This document shows, in pieces, positions 49,573 to 60,141 of a stretch of 64,000 nt of DNA. Position numbers and translations under genes: made by a program. Position 1 is the stretch's first letter. Each line of letters begins with the position of its first letter. The DNA is taken from contig JAPFFF010000001.1 of NCBI GenBank assembly GCA_039105265.1, forward strand, positions 10,912,001 to 10,976,000, written 5' to 3'. Below the pieces are notes generated by a model. It made no database searches and was not told the origin of the DNA. It worked only from the letters and a program-made list of their open reading frames with translations. The stretch is from Tritrichomonas musculus. Taxonomy: Eukaryota; Parabasalia; Tritrichomonadida; Tritrichomonadidae.

Positions 49573-50700
49573 TTATAATGTAAGTGTTGCATCATGATTA
49601 TAAGGATTTCCATCATTGTTATCTTCTTCGGTTTCATTTTGTTCTGATTCTTCAATTAAATCGCTTTGTTCTTTATTCATATTAAAGACATCCTTTGGTG
49701 GAAGGCAAACAATTTCTTTAACATTATTATCAGAATCTTCAGATAATGAATATTCTTCATCGCTGCTAAACTTTTTAGGATATTGAACTTTTCTTTCAAC
49801 TTCTTCATTTGATTCTGGTTCATAAACACTAATATTTTCTTCTGTTTGCCCTTCATCTTCTGAATGGTCATCTGCCATTCTTCTCATACGTCTTAATCCT
49901 ATAATTGTCATAAAAATGAAAACAATAAAAAGGCCAGAAATAATTGCAACAGTTATATCAATTCGAACCACGCCCGTTGTATTTTTGTCTTCTGAAGGGG
50001 ATTTATTTGTTTCACCAGTTTGATATTGATGATCATATGCCGTAGATGATTTATAAGATAACTTAACATGATCTTCTTCTTGTAATTCATCGGTAAAAAA
50101 TGAATAAAACAAAGGAACAGAATAGCTTTGAATAAATTCAGAATTAGAATGTTGATGGTAGTTGAAATAAGTTTTAATTGTACTTTCGTTTGAAACTTCT
50201 AGTTGCAGGCTCATTGTCCCACCTGAATCAATTAAAACACATTTTCTAGATTTTGAGTTAAGCTTATAATATGAATTTTCATCAATATCTTTTTTGAAAA
50301 CAAGTGATTGATTTGGCTTTGATGTCACAAAATAGTCGTCTTCATTTACACATCCAACTTCTGAGGTAAAAATTGAAAAAGAAACAAATTCTTGTTTATC
50401 AGATTCTATTGTTATCAGTTTGTCTGTTGGCTTAAAGTAATAAAAGTACTTCATTGCTTCAGCATTATCAATAAATAATTTTCTTTTGTAATTGTCATTA
50501 TTTGTATATGAAGTTAACACAAAAGGTCCTGGAAAAGAATGAAAAAGTATTGCAATATAGTTTGATTCATTATTGGTGATTTCAATAGAAATATGACTAG
50601 AAATTTGTTGATCAACACGTCTTGGCAAGCATCCATTATAGTAATCTTTACTTTTTGTATGAATCGACATTATTAGAGAAGAAAATAAAAGCAAGGTCAT
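49573..50700 (-). CDS. Type I membrane protein with acidic cytoplasmic tail
   Basis: Start set at the ATG at 50700 (MTLLLFSSLIMSIHT), which gives a proper signal peptide; the 22 codons upstream start at TTG. The 375-residue product has an ectodomain of about 240 residues with four or more cysteines and N-glycosylation sequons. One transmembrane helix follows (ITVAIISGLFIVFIFMTIIG) with a basic stop-transfer (LRRMRRM). The cytoplasmic tail of about 110 residues is rich in Asp/Glu/Ser and contains SVYEP and EEYSL, which could serve as tyrosine-based sorting signals. The ectodomain matches no family I know. It may be a surface or endosomal receptor-like protein. Confidence 0.75.
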   Translation of the reverse strand: MTLLLFSSLIMSIHTKSKDYYNGCLPRRVDQQISSHISIEITNNESNYIAILFHSFPGPFVLTSYTNNDNYKRKLFIDNAEAMKYFYYFKPTDKLITIESDKQEFVSFSIFTSEVGCVNEDDYFVTSKPNQSLVFKKDIDENSYYKLNSKSRKCVLIDSGGTMSLQLEVSNESTIKTYFNYHQHSNSEFIQSYSVPLFYSFFTDELQEEDHVKLSYKSSTAYDHQYQTGETNKSPSEDKNTTGVVRIDITVAIISGLFIVFIFMTIIGLRRMRRMADDHSEDEGQTEENISVYEPESNEEVERKVQYPKKFSSDEEYSLSEDSDNNVKEIVCLPPKDVFNMNKEQSDLIEESEQNETEEDNNDGNPYNHDATLTL

Positions 50701-53427
50701 GATAAATTTTTTTTTCAGAAAATATAATGAACTTAATTTAATTATCTGCTCAGAAATCTCTTTCAATTTTTCAGGAAAAAAAAATTTCGCAGATCGTTAC
50801 GGTGATATTTGACCTTATAAAATGAGTTTATAAATTGCGACCTATTGAAAATTCAAAAAAACTGTTTCTATTTGTTTTCAAATTTCAATACAGTAATTTT
50901 TTATCTATCTCTCAAATAGAATGGAATATGTCAGAAAATAAAAATGCATATTTTGTTTCAATATTATATATAATCAATTAATAACTAATCTAATTTGGCC
51001 AAATATTTTCTTTTATATAAATATTCATCATATATTCATTCATATAACATTTCAAAAATGAGCAATCTGAGTCTTTTGATTTCAAAAAAAAAAAAAAAAA
51101 AAGAAAAGGATGCTTCATCTTTCAATCTCATTATAAACAATATTCCGAAAGATATATATTATGATTTATGCTTATAACTCAGTTAAAAAAATATAAATTT
51201 TAAACGAAAATTAGATTGAATTTGATATATTCAAAATATGTTGAAAAAATGTGTATAGTAACGAAAATAACGTATTTTGGATTTTTCAATATTTTGAAAA
51301 TATCCACCAAATTATTTATTTTTTTACATTGTTCTTTTATAAATATTTATTAATATCGCAATTAGGCTCTAATATTTTAATTTTAAAGGGAGATTTTGAA
51401 CTTTTTTATTATTATTATAATTAGAATATCTTTCTTATCTAACATTATTTGAGAAAGAATTAATAAATATAATACCTTATTCTGTATCATATATTGATAT
51501 TAGCATGCTCCTGAGGTATATATTTAAAAATGAACTAAAATTTAAGGAATTTAAAAAAAAAAATTAGTTTTTTGTTAAATTTTTATTATTTTAGAGGATT
51601 CTGGTTATTTTTATTTCTTACAAATTTAATATATTATTTTTATTCGTGTATGAAATAAAATGAACTAATAATTGCAACAAACTACTCGATAGGTGCATCT
51701 AAGAATTTCTTTTAAATATGGACCTCGATAATTTCATTAATCCATTGATATTAGCTGCAATATCAATTTACAATATTTTATATCAAACATAATATATATA
51801 TTAGATATAAATAAATGAATATATATCTTTACAATCAATGAATATATATATTAAAATTGACATAAAATGTAAACACTTTTTAAAAGGTTATTTCAAATAT
51901 TTCAATATCTCATAAATATTAAGATATATATTGATATATATATTCAAAAATATTGAGATATGAATTCAAAATACATTCTGAATTTTTTTTTTCAATGATC
52001 CATTTTCTATTGATACTGAATAAATGAATAAATCTAAAAATAAAATATAACAAAATTGAAATAATTATATTATGCTTTGAGTTAATAAAAATATAAAAAA
52101 TAAAATATAAATTTTAAAATACCAAAGAACGAAATTCCATTTTTTTATTGATTGAAACCAAGAAGAATTATAGTTTTGTTTACCAACGAGATATACATTC
52201 ATGTATTTAGAGTAATTTTAGTGAATATGAGTTCTAGCATCAATTATTATGTCAAAATAAAAATCAAACCTTGGTCATGCTGATGATAGTAATAATGTAT
52301 TATTTTATGCTCACAAGAGTAAACTAACATGTTAACATGAAGAAAAACATAAATATCACCTTTGCAGTATAAATATAATTTTAATAATTAAAACAAATGC
52401 AAATATTAAAAGTTACAGAAATAATAAATAATATAACAAATTTAACATAATAATATAAATATATAAAATATATCGAAAAAACAATATAATAAAAAGATAT
52501 GAAAAAAAAAAATATTTTTATTAAATTGAATATTTATTGTAATCATTTTTCACAAAAAAAGTTTTTTGTTTACCGATGCATTTATCGATTAAAACCAGAC
52601 AATATTATATTCAATATTTAATAATACATTAATTACAATATATATTTAAAAAATAAAGCAATTTTATATTTTTACCGTTACTATACACATTGAAAAATTG
52701 AATAATTTTATCAAAAGTGTAATTTTGAATATATTATGTGAATATAAAATTTTAGTTTAATTATAAAATATCTTCGAATATTTGATGTTTTTTTAATATA
52801 TTAATTTTATTCCTAATATAAAATTGTGTTAATTATCTTATAATATATCTTATTATAATGAAAACACTAATTTAATAATATTTTAATAAACAAAATGAAC
52901 TGAAGCGTTTAGCAACTTAATTCAAATATTTCCACATTTTAAATAATTATAACTCATTTGTTTCAATAATTATTTAAAATGTTTTCAAATAAATAAATTA
53001 ATGATTATATTTATATTGAAAATAATAATAATTTTGTTTATTTTTTGATTTGTTTATAAAGATATTCTTTTCTAAATGATATCAAATTTTTCAGAATATA
53101 AAGTTGAATCTTTTTGAATAAATTTGATTTCAAAATAACGAGAATCTCACAATTTTCTATACTTCTTACTCATCTTGAAAACACGTTTTTCTCTAACTCA
53201 TCTTCATTATTAAATTGTTATCACTACATTTGAAGTTGTTAAAACTGATTTTAGAAACAAAATTATAAAAATGCATAAAAATTAACATATAAAATATTCT
53301 TATATAATTTTGGATTCAATGATATTATGGAAATAAATAAATAATCATTAGTATTTTATGATTGATTAAAGTGTAACAAATCTCTTTTTTATTATTATCA
53401 ATAAAAAAAAAAAAACAAATCTAATAT
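50701..53427. other. 2.7-kb gene-free region
   Basis: It contains the 1440-bp element at 51250-52689 and the promoter of the type I membrane protein gene (TTTGACCTTAT at 50808-50818). A 39-codon ATG frame at 51058 has an A-run-derived poly-Lys block and is not credible as a gene. The remaining DNA is AT-rich with nothing recognised. Confidence 0.6.
51250..52689. mobile_element. Non-autonomous DNA transposon-like element (1440 bp)
   Basis: Perfect 14-bp terminal inverted repeats, TGTGTATAGTAACG at 51250-51263 and its inverse at 52676-52689, with further partial matching inward (GAAAATA versus GTAAAAATA). Flanks read TTGAAAAAA on the left (51241-51249) and TTGAAAAA on the right (52690-52697), an 8-9 bp target duplication differing only in A-run length. 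No frame of useful size lies inside, so it is non-autonomous or decayed. The terminal sequence is unrelated to the other two elements, making a third family in one window. Confidence 0.72.
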
Positions 53428-56400
53428 TTATAATTTAAAAAGATCAACGAATTGTTCAGGTGTTAAAAGAGGTTGTGGCTCAATCTTCATCATTTTTTCA
53501 TCAGAAATGAATTTCACAGGTGGTTTTAACTTTGTGTATTTAATTTCATTTTTCTTCTTCTCAATAGATTTCATTAAAATTTGGCCAGCTATAGATTTGA
53601 GAATCAAAGCCCATTTATCGAAAGTTGTTTTTGTTGTCTGTTCAGGATTATATAGAAGTGACAATTCTGAGCTGAAAGGAAGAATACTTGGCTTATAATC
53701 AGAATTTTTCTGAATGATGTTTAATTTGTTACCAAGATCAATTAAATTTGAAGCAGAAGAAATTTTCTTGCAATCAGTTAAAGTAACAATATCGTTAGAT
53801 TGTTTTCCATTCATACGCAAATAACGAACAATGCTTTGAGTACTAATGGTTGGAGCTTCACTAAATGAAATAGTTGAAATAAGAGGATTAATTTCGTTGA
53901 CAGTTATAATGAAATTCATTGCTTCGTCATTGTCTGGTAAACTTTTAACAGCTGAATTAAAAATATGAACAACATATTGCATATTGAGTTCGTTTTTCGC
54001 AGTAAGTTCAAATTCGCTTGACATTATCTGTGTAGTATGTTTAATTAAAGGCATGCCTTGCTGATTTTTACTACTTTCAAATTCTATTTTTATCTGACTT
54101 CCTTTTTTAATTCCTTTTTTGGCAGCACTTGAATTAGTTTCATGATTTGTATCTGATTTTGTTGGCGTTGTAGTAGTCGTAGTAGTGGTTGTTGTAGTTA
54201 CTGAAGAATTATTATCTTTATGCATAATGTTAGAATTTGACGCTGATGATGAGCTTTCTAATTTCTTTGATTTGCGTAATTCTTTGGATTTTTGGAATTT
54301 TTTAACAATAATTGTTGAAAGATCAAATATTCGTTTTTTCAATTCAGGTGAAGAGTTATCGATCATTGAAGCATAATGGCCAAGAACACGATTTAACTCG
54401 TCTGGAAAAACTCCTAATAAAATTTTCTGATCTTCTTTAATATTATTAGTATCATCTTCATCTAATGCAGCTCGAACGAGTTCGATATCGATCACTGATT
54501 GGCCTTTCAAGGCCATTTCCGAAACCAATCTTTCGAATGATATCTTTGCTTCCGAGTCGGATTCTAGTACATGTACCAAAGGTCTAAAGAAATTTGGCAA
54601 AATTTCTTTAGCTTTCTCACTCGTTTTTTCAGAATTAAAGCAAGATTCAAATAAACTATTCATTTCAGGAAAATACGCATCTACAGGTAAAACGGTATCG
54701 AGGAATGCCTTTAAATAATCCAAGCATAAATCTTCGTTACCTTCAAAATGACGGTTAAACAAGAGAAAACTGTCATCAATGAATTCGTAAACTTCATTTC
54801 TATTGTCTTTGAAGTCATATTGAATGAAATGTGCTGTTGCTTTCATTGTACCTTTCAGAAGATGAACAATGAGATTATCTTCATTACTCTCATCACTATC
54901 GCTTTCATCTTCACTTTCGCTATCGCTTTCAATTATATCGTCCATTGAATCAAAGAATCCATCTCTATTTAAAATATTAACGATATCCACCTTTTCATCA
55001 TTTTTATTATTATTAGTATTACTATTATTGTCTTCATTATCACTATTATTATTTTCATACTCATTGTCACTAACTTTAGAACTAGAATTATTTACTTTGT
55101 TTTTCTTCTTCTTTCTTTCTTTAAGTTTAAGCTTGGTGAAAATATGGGTGCTGGTGTTGATTCCAGTACTCGATAACGATGCAAGACTTACACTACGAAT
55201 TGGACTTTCAGAAGGCAAGTCATTTTGTGGTTCAGTCTCTAATGCATTTAATATGATCAATGAAGTATGAGAATATTTCAGTTTGTTGCAGCCAACGACC
55301 CACCTCATTGCCTCTTTTTTCCACAAATCTTTCAATGGCTCGCACATGCAAATTCTCTGGAAATCGTTCACGATTCTCTGCAAAGTATCGTAGCTTAGTG
55401 CCATCTTGGAATATCTAATGTTATACTTTGAGCAAAGTTTAATTAACAGCTTTGTTGTTTGATTTGAATGAAAGAGAATTGCGTAATGAATAAAGATTGG
55501 CATGCAATGACTCATTTCTTCTAGTAATTCTTCATTCTTTGGGTTAAACATCATATCAATTGCTTCAATTAAAACGTCAACAATCCAAAATTCCGCTTCG
55601 AAATCTTTATTATCTTGATAAAGGCAAAAAGCGTAAAAAGCGAAGCCACAGCGTTGTGATAAACGCTCAATTATGTGATAAGGATACTTTGCCATTAATG
55701 AGTTAAGTAAAACAACTTTATTGTGAACAAAGCCAGATTTGAAATTCGGATTCTCATAATTAAAAATGTAAGAAAAAGTGAGATTTAAATGCGTTTTCTG
55801 TTGTAAGAAAACCATCCACAATGTCAATATCTTGTCATAACTGTTAACCGCATTTGTTTTCGAAAATGTAATTTCAATCAAATTATCTAAAAATTTGGTC
55901 TTCTTCAATCTGTCTCCTTTCTTCTCACTTTGGGATGGAATGCAAGTGTCATAATTTGGGAAGAATTGGAAAAGTTCGATAAAAGGTACTAATATATCAA
56001 CCATCACTTCCAAAGATCTTGAAAACTTATCAGAACGAAGTTCTTTTTGGCCAGCTCTAACAACATATTCAGCGATTCTTTGACCAAAGTATTTTTTAGG
56101 AACTTTTTCGCAGCATTCTTCACAATCTTTTTTGAATTCCTTCAATTTATGCTTCGGCGTGCAAAAGACCAAATTGTAAATCAAATTAATTCGCTTTAAA
56201 AATGAGTCAGCTCTTTTTCCGCCGGTCTTCATTCTAAATAATGCAAGTAAGAACAAATATCCCCACAATTTGTTCTTTTCATTATTCAAGACATCAGTGT
56301 ACATCACGTTGTTTAAGTCGATCTCTTCCTCTTCTTGGTTCTTGACGATAACTTCATAAATGGCGCTGAAATAGAGAGGATAGAATTCAACGGTTGCTCT

Positions 56401-59400
56401 GAAATATGCCAAAATATAATAATATAAGAAATCAAGATTTTGTATTAAAATGACTTTCAAAACTCTTTTTTTGTAAAGTTCACATTTTGAAATGACCTTC
56501 AAAAAGTGGACATAGTCACTTTTTGACTTGAAATCTTTGAAATATTCTTTCGGTAACGGTTGCTTCTTCATTATGTCAATCAAAATGTCCGACGATAACT
56601 TTTTAATGAACTTGAAAACTTTGTGATTTTTCGATTTTTCAAGCAATAAAAAAATCATGTTCATAATTGAATACATATCGTTTCCGAAGTGTTCATAAAA
56701 GTATTCAATTGTTTCCTTAGAAAGCAGTGATTGTATTATCAGAAGGAAGGAACGTAAGACTACTTTGTAGTTCTTAATGAGATCGGAAGTTTTTTCTTGA
56801 ATTCCTTTCTTTTCTCTCTCCTTTTTGGTCAAGTAATTCCTGATCTCGTTCTGGCAGTCGTAAGTAGTCTTGATTAAGTCGGCGTTTATGTCCATGATCA
56901 GCCCCTTGACCTTAACAAAAATGTCATTAATAAAAGGTTTAGAATTAACGTTAAACACCTCTGACTCGTCAAGTGTTCTTATCATTGAATAAAAAGTTCG
57001 AATCACTTGAATATAACGGTCGTCTGAAATATTGAATGAATACTTTTCAATGATGATGTAAAGTAAGTCAGGAATAATTGTGTAGTTCAAATGACGGAAG
57101 GCGTAAAAGACGTTATGTGATTCGGTTAGACGATAGTATTCAAAAATCTTAAGGACATTTGAGCAATATTTCTCTTTCTCTTCGTCGGGAACGTTTATTA
57201 GTATCTTGTTTGATGTGCTGACTAATTTCTTGTGGTCGAAAGCGGTTGTTGCAAAGACGACAATTAAACCTTGATGAAAAGATTTAGAAATTGTGCCTTC
57301 TTTAAGACCACCTTTGCTTTCTATGTTGGATGCTAATGACGCAATTTCTCTCCATAAAGTGTTGGTGCAATTTGTGTTGCTTGACAAAATTAGCCGACAA
57401 AATTCAGCGAGAAAATAAAGCCAAGGTACTTGGTACTTAGAACGAAGGCATGTTTCAAGATTAAACATTTCTTCATGCAATTTCCATTTCTTAGGTGTCT
57501 TTAAGTATTCGCGTGTGAAAATGTTATTTCGAACATTTAATTGAATCATGTCTCGATGATCATCAATTAATGAATATAAGCCTTCATTAAGCAAGGATCG
57601 ATTCACTTTAATCAGTAGTTTAAAACCTATAATTCGAACAAATGGATTCTCGGAAGTTAGAGCTATAAAGGCGCAAAATTCAATTGAATGGAAAAATGTG
57701 TCTTTTGAATAAACTTTTTTCTTCTTCGATTTCTTCTCGTTTTCTGGATCATTGGCCGGCAAAATGTCATCCAGTGGCTCGTCTAAACTTTTCTTAAGAA
57801 GCCGGAGACAGTTGCATATCATGGCATCATGACGCGGACTTGTGATTATTTTAATCATCCTTTTGATCAATTCATAGGCACTTTTTGGATTTTTCAATAA
57901 AAGTATGCATGACTGGTACATGGGACGCGAAATTTTATTTATTCGTGAGGCTGAAAGAACAATAAAGCCTTCAGTTAGGCTCTTCATGTCAGAGAGGCCA
58001 CCGACAACAACAGATGGCATTATCTCCATCAATTCATTATATGGTAATTCTTTTTGCATACTTTTGGTTGAAAAAATGCTTAGTTCATTGAATTGGGTCC
58101 CAAAGTCAAAATGATTGTTTTTATTATATTCTGCAATGCTATCAGTAGATTTGATTATGATGGATTTATACTTCTTACGAGTATCACTATGAATGGCATA
58201 GTCTAAATCAAATTTGGGATACATTTCTAGAAAGAATCGACTGGCAAACTCTTCTATGAATAATTCAATCTCCTTTTTCATTGCTGAATTTCCACCTGAA
58301 AAAGCTGGATTGTTTATACTTGGTAATGCTTGAATCATTGTCATGTTTCTATCATCTGAAATTCCATAATTTTCATATAGAGATTTGAACCATTTTCGAA
58401 TAAATTTAAAATCAATAGATGATAATAAAATAATGATTTCTGTTAATAATGATTGGCAGTCATCAAATGATAAAGATGGTAAAAAATATTTCTCAAAAAT
58501 ATAAAAAGATTGACTATTTGTTTTTTTGTCAATTTTCTGTAAATGGTCATAATATTCATTATTTAATTCGGGTGACCAGCCTGTAAAAAGCCATTTAGGG
58601 TCTAGTGAAAAATTCCAGATATAATTTCGAAATATTCGAGCTGCTGTTGGAAGCATCCCTTGGCTAGTTGCACGTGGAAAGACAACATTAACACAAAACT
58701 CTTTGATTTGGTCAATATCATTTTTTTTCAAAATAACCATTAACATTGTAGCTAGATCAAGAGCTCCTGGGCATTTCTTAGGAAAATCTTTGTATTTTAT
58801 TGAGTCTTCATAAAGAAACTCAAGCCTTCTAGGGTCTCCTCGGTATGTAATAAGAAGAGTTGATAATGACGTATAAACTGATGATTTTTCTGTTGTACAG
58901 CCTTCGATTATTTCTTTAATATAGTCAATAAATTCATCTGAATTAAATCCAGGAGTATCCAAGCGAAAATAACGTAAAAGAGAGAAGAAAAATCTTTTTC
59001 GATTTTCTATTTCCTTGGTCGTAAGAGATTTCATTGTTTGAAATATTAGATCAGGATGGTTTTCTGAAATTAATGAAAAAATCACTGACCATTGATCTAG
59101 TAAGATATTGATGCATATCTCTTGGTATTTAGAAGCCAGTGCAAAACCTAAGTTAATCAAGTTTTGAGGATTTTTGGGGACTCCATACGTTTTAATAATA
59201 AGTAATATCAAATCGGTAAATAAAAGAAGAAGAAAAAAATGTTCTTTTGAAAATATAGGTTGCCCACTTCCTGTATATCTGGTATCCAAAAATTTGCTAA
59301 TATTTCTTGGTAATGTATTGTGTTTAATTTGGATTAGTAAATTCGAATTTAGGCATAAATAATCTAAAACCCCTTCGGTAATATGTTCAGAAACTTCATT

Positions 59401-59577
59401 GAGTGATAATAAAATTTCACGGTATACACCAGAATTGCGAGGAAAATAATCAAAAATTGAAAAATTATCTTCGTAATTTTTGTTGAAATCGAACTTTTTT
59501 GGAAATTGCGTTTGAATTTCTTCCTTATATTCTCCTCTAATCAGTTTCTCTAATACATCTTTAAAAATGTATATCAT
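53428..59577 (-). CDS. Giant HEAT/armadillo-like protein (2049 aa), possibly Furry/Tao3-like
   Basis: Residues 1 to about 1480 are a continuous succession of amphipathic helices with solenoid (HEAT-like) spacing. Low-complexity insertions follow: Asn/Asp-rich near 1500-1530, an acidic block ESDSESEDESDSDESNED near 1550, and a Ser then poly-Thr run near 1800 (SSVTTTT…). More helical sequence runs to the end. No catalytic motif, signal peptide or membrane span. The size, all-helical N-terminus and late low-complexity segments resemble Furry/Tao3/Mor2 cell-morphogenesis scaffolds that work with NDR kinases, but I could not match a diagnostic motif. Other large HEAT scaffolds are equally possible. 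Confidence 0.8.
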   Translation of the reverse strand: MIYIFKDVLEKLIRGEYKEEIQTQFPKKFDFNKNYEDNFSIFDYFPRNSGVYREILLSLNEVSEHITEGVLDYLCLNSNLLIQIKHNTLPRNISKFLDTRYTGSGQPIFSKEHFFLLLLFTDLILLIIKTYGVPKNPQNLINLGFALASKYQEICINILLDQWSVIFSLISENHPDLIFQTMKSLTTKEIENRKRFFFSLLRYFRLDTPGFNSDEFIDYIKEIIEGCTTEKSSVYTSLSTLLITYRGDPRRLEFLYEDSIKYKDFPKKCPGALDLATMLMVILKKNDIDQIKEFCVNVVFPRATSQGMLPTAARIFRNYIWNFSLDPKWLFTGWSPELNNEYYDHLQKIDKKTNSQSFYIFEKYFLPSLSFDDCQSLLTEIIILLSSIDFKFIRKWFKSLYENYGISDDRNMTMIQALPSINNPAFSGGNSAMKKEIELFIEEFASRFFLEMYPKFDLDYAIHSDTRKKYKSIIIKSTDSIAEYNKNNHFDFGTQFNELSIFSTKSMQKELPYNELMEIMPSVVVGGLSDMKSLTEGFIVLSASRINKISRPMYQSCILLLKNPKSAYELIKRMIKIITSPRHDAMICNCLRLLKKSLDEPLDDILPANDPENEKKSKKKKVYSKDTFFHSIEFCAFIALTSENPFVRIIGFKLLIKVNRSLLNEGLYSLIDDHRDMIQLNVRNNIFTREYLKTPKKWKLHEEMFNLETCLRSKYQVPWLYFLAEFCRLILSSNTNCTNTLWREIASLASNIESKGGLKEGTISKSFHQGLIVVFATTAFDHKKLVSTSNKILINVPDEEKEKYCSNVLKIFEYYRLTESHNVFYAFRHLNYTIIPDLLYIIIEKYSFNISDDRYIQVIRTFYSMIRTLDESEVFNVNSKPFINDIFVKVKGLIMDINADLIKTTYDCQNEIRNYLTKKEREKKGIQEKTSDLIKNYKVVLRSFLLIIQSLLSKETIEYFYEHFGNDMYSIMNMIFLLLEKSKNHKVFKFIKKLSSDILIDIMKKQPLPKEYFKDFKSKSDYVHFLKVISKCELYKKRVLKVILIQNLDFLYYYILAYFRATVEFYPLYFSAIYEVIVKNQEEEEIDLNNVMYTDVLNNEKNKLWGYLFLLALFRMKTGGKRADSFLKRINLIYNLVFCTPKHKLKEFKKDCEECCEKVPKKYFGQRIAEYVVRAGQKELRSDKFSRSLEVMVDILVPFIELFQFFPNYDTCIPSQSEKKGDRLKKTKFLDNLIEITFSKTNAVNSYDKILTLWMVFLQQKTHLNLTFSYIFNYENPNFKSGFVHNKVVLLNSLMAKYPYHIIERLSQRCGFAFYAFCLYQDNKDFEAEFWIVDVLIEAIDMMFNPKNEELLEEMSHCMPIFIHYAILFHSNQTTKLLIKLCSKYNIRYSKMALSYDTLQRIVNDFQRICMCEPLKDLWKKEAMRWVVGCNKLKYSHTSLIILNALETEPQNDLPSESPIRSVSLASLSSTGINTSTHIFTKLKLKERKKKKNKVNNSSSKVSDNEYENNNSDNEDNNSNTNNNKNDEKVDIVNILNRDGFFDSMDDIIESDSESEDESDSDESNEDNLIVHLLKGTMKATAHFIQYDFKDNRNEVYEFIDDSFLLFNRHFEGNEDLCLDYLKAFLDTVLPVDAYFPEMNSLFESCFNSEKTSEKAKEILPNFFRPLVHVLESDSEAKISFERLVSEMALKGQSVIDIELVRAALDEDDTNNIKEDQKILLGVFPDELNRVLGHYASMIDNSSPELKKRIFDLSTIIVKKFQKSKELRKSKKLESSSSASNSNIMHKDNNSSVTTTTTTTTTTTPTKSDTNHETNSSAAKKGIKKGSQIKIEFESSKNQQGMPLIKHTTQIMSSEFELTAKNELNMQYVVHIFNSAVKSLPDNDEAMNFIITVNEINPLISTISFSEAPTISTQSIVRYLRMNGKQSNDIVTLTDCKKISSASNLIDLGNKLNIIQKNSDYKPSILPFSSELSLLYNPEQTTKTTFDKWALILKSIAGQILMKSIEKKKNEIKYTKLKPPVKFISDEKMMKIEPQPLLTPEQFVDLFKL

Positions 59578-60141
59578 TCCAATCTAAAAATTTTTGTTTT
59601 AATACTATCAAATTTTGAGATAATAATTGTCCATTCATTTGAGTAATCAAATAAATATTCAATGATTAATTTTATGATGTTTATTTATTAAGATGATTTC
59701 TTTTACTTGTGTTAATATTTAAAATAATTAAAATTAACTATTTTCATATGAAACAGTGATAAAAATAAAAAATATTTTGAGATAACCAATTATTATCAAT
59801 TTAAATGTACTTTTCAGATCAAAAAAAAATAATTGAATTTTTTAAAGCTCGATATAACTTTTTCAGAAAATTATATTGATGCTTAATATTTTGTTTAACA
59901 TGTTATTTAATTGAAATATCGAATTTATTTTAGGCAATTTACATTAATATTGTATGATATATATAAGAAATTCTAATATTACTAAAAAAAATTAAAATTA
60001 ATTTTATAATTATTATACAAAAACATTTTTATTTGATGCAAATGATAGTATGAATAGATGTTGTTCAGTTCGAATCGGAATAAATATATTTATAATGAGC
60101 GAAAACAGTTTTATAAAGATTTTAAAAAAAAAATGTAATTT
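59578..60141. other. AT-rich intergenic region, nothing recognised
   Basis: 564 bp between two minus-strand genes (promoter of the HEAT protein, 3' flank of Vps45). A GTTCGAATC string at 60068 resembles a tRNA T-loop but lacks flanking stems. Confidence 0.55.

Noticed and set aside
51058-51177. 39-codon ATG frame after TTTCAAAA
   Set aside because: Dominated by a poly-A-encoded Lys run with no recognisable domain; lies beside a transposon in gene-free DNA.
54869-55270. 133-codon plus-strand frame opposite the HEAT-like protein
   Set aside because: Ser/Leu-rich antisense of the acidic low-complexity block; codon pattern is the complement of GAA/GAT runs.
60068-60076. GTTCGAATC resembling a tRNA T-loop
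   Set aside because: No flanking T-stem or acceptor-stem complementarity and no D-arm upstream.
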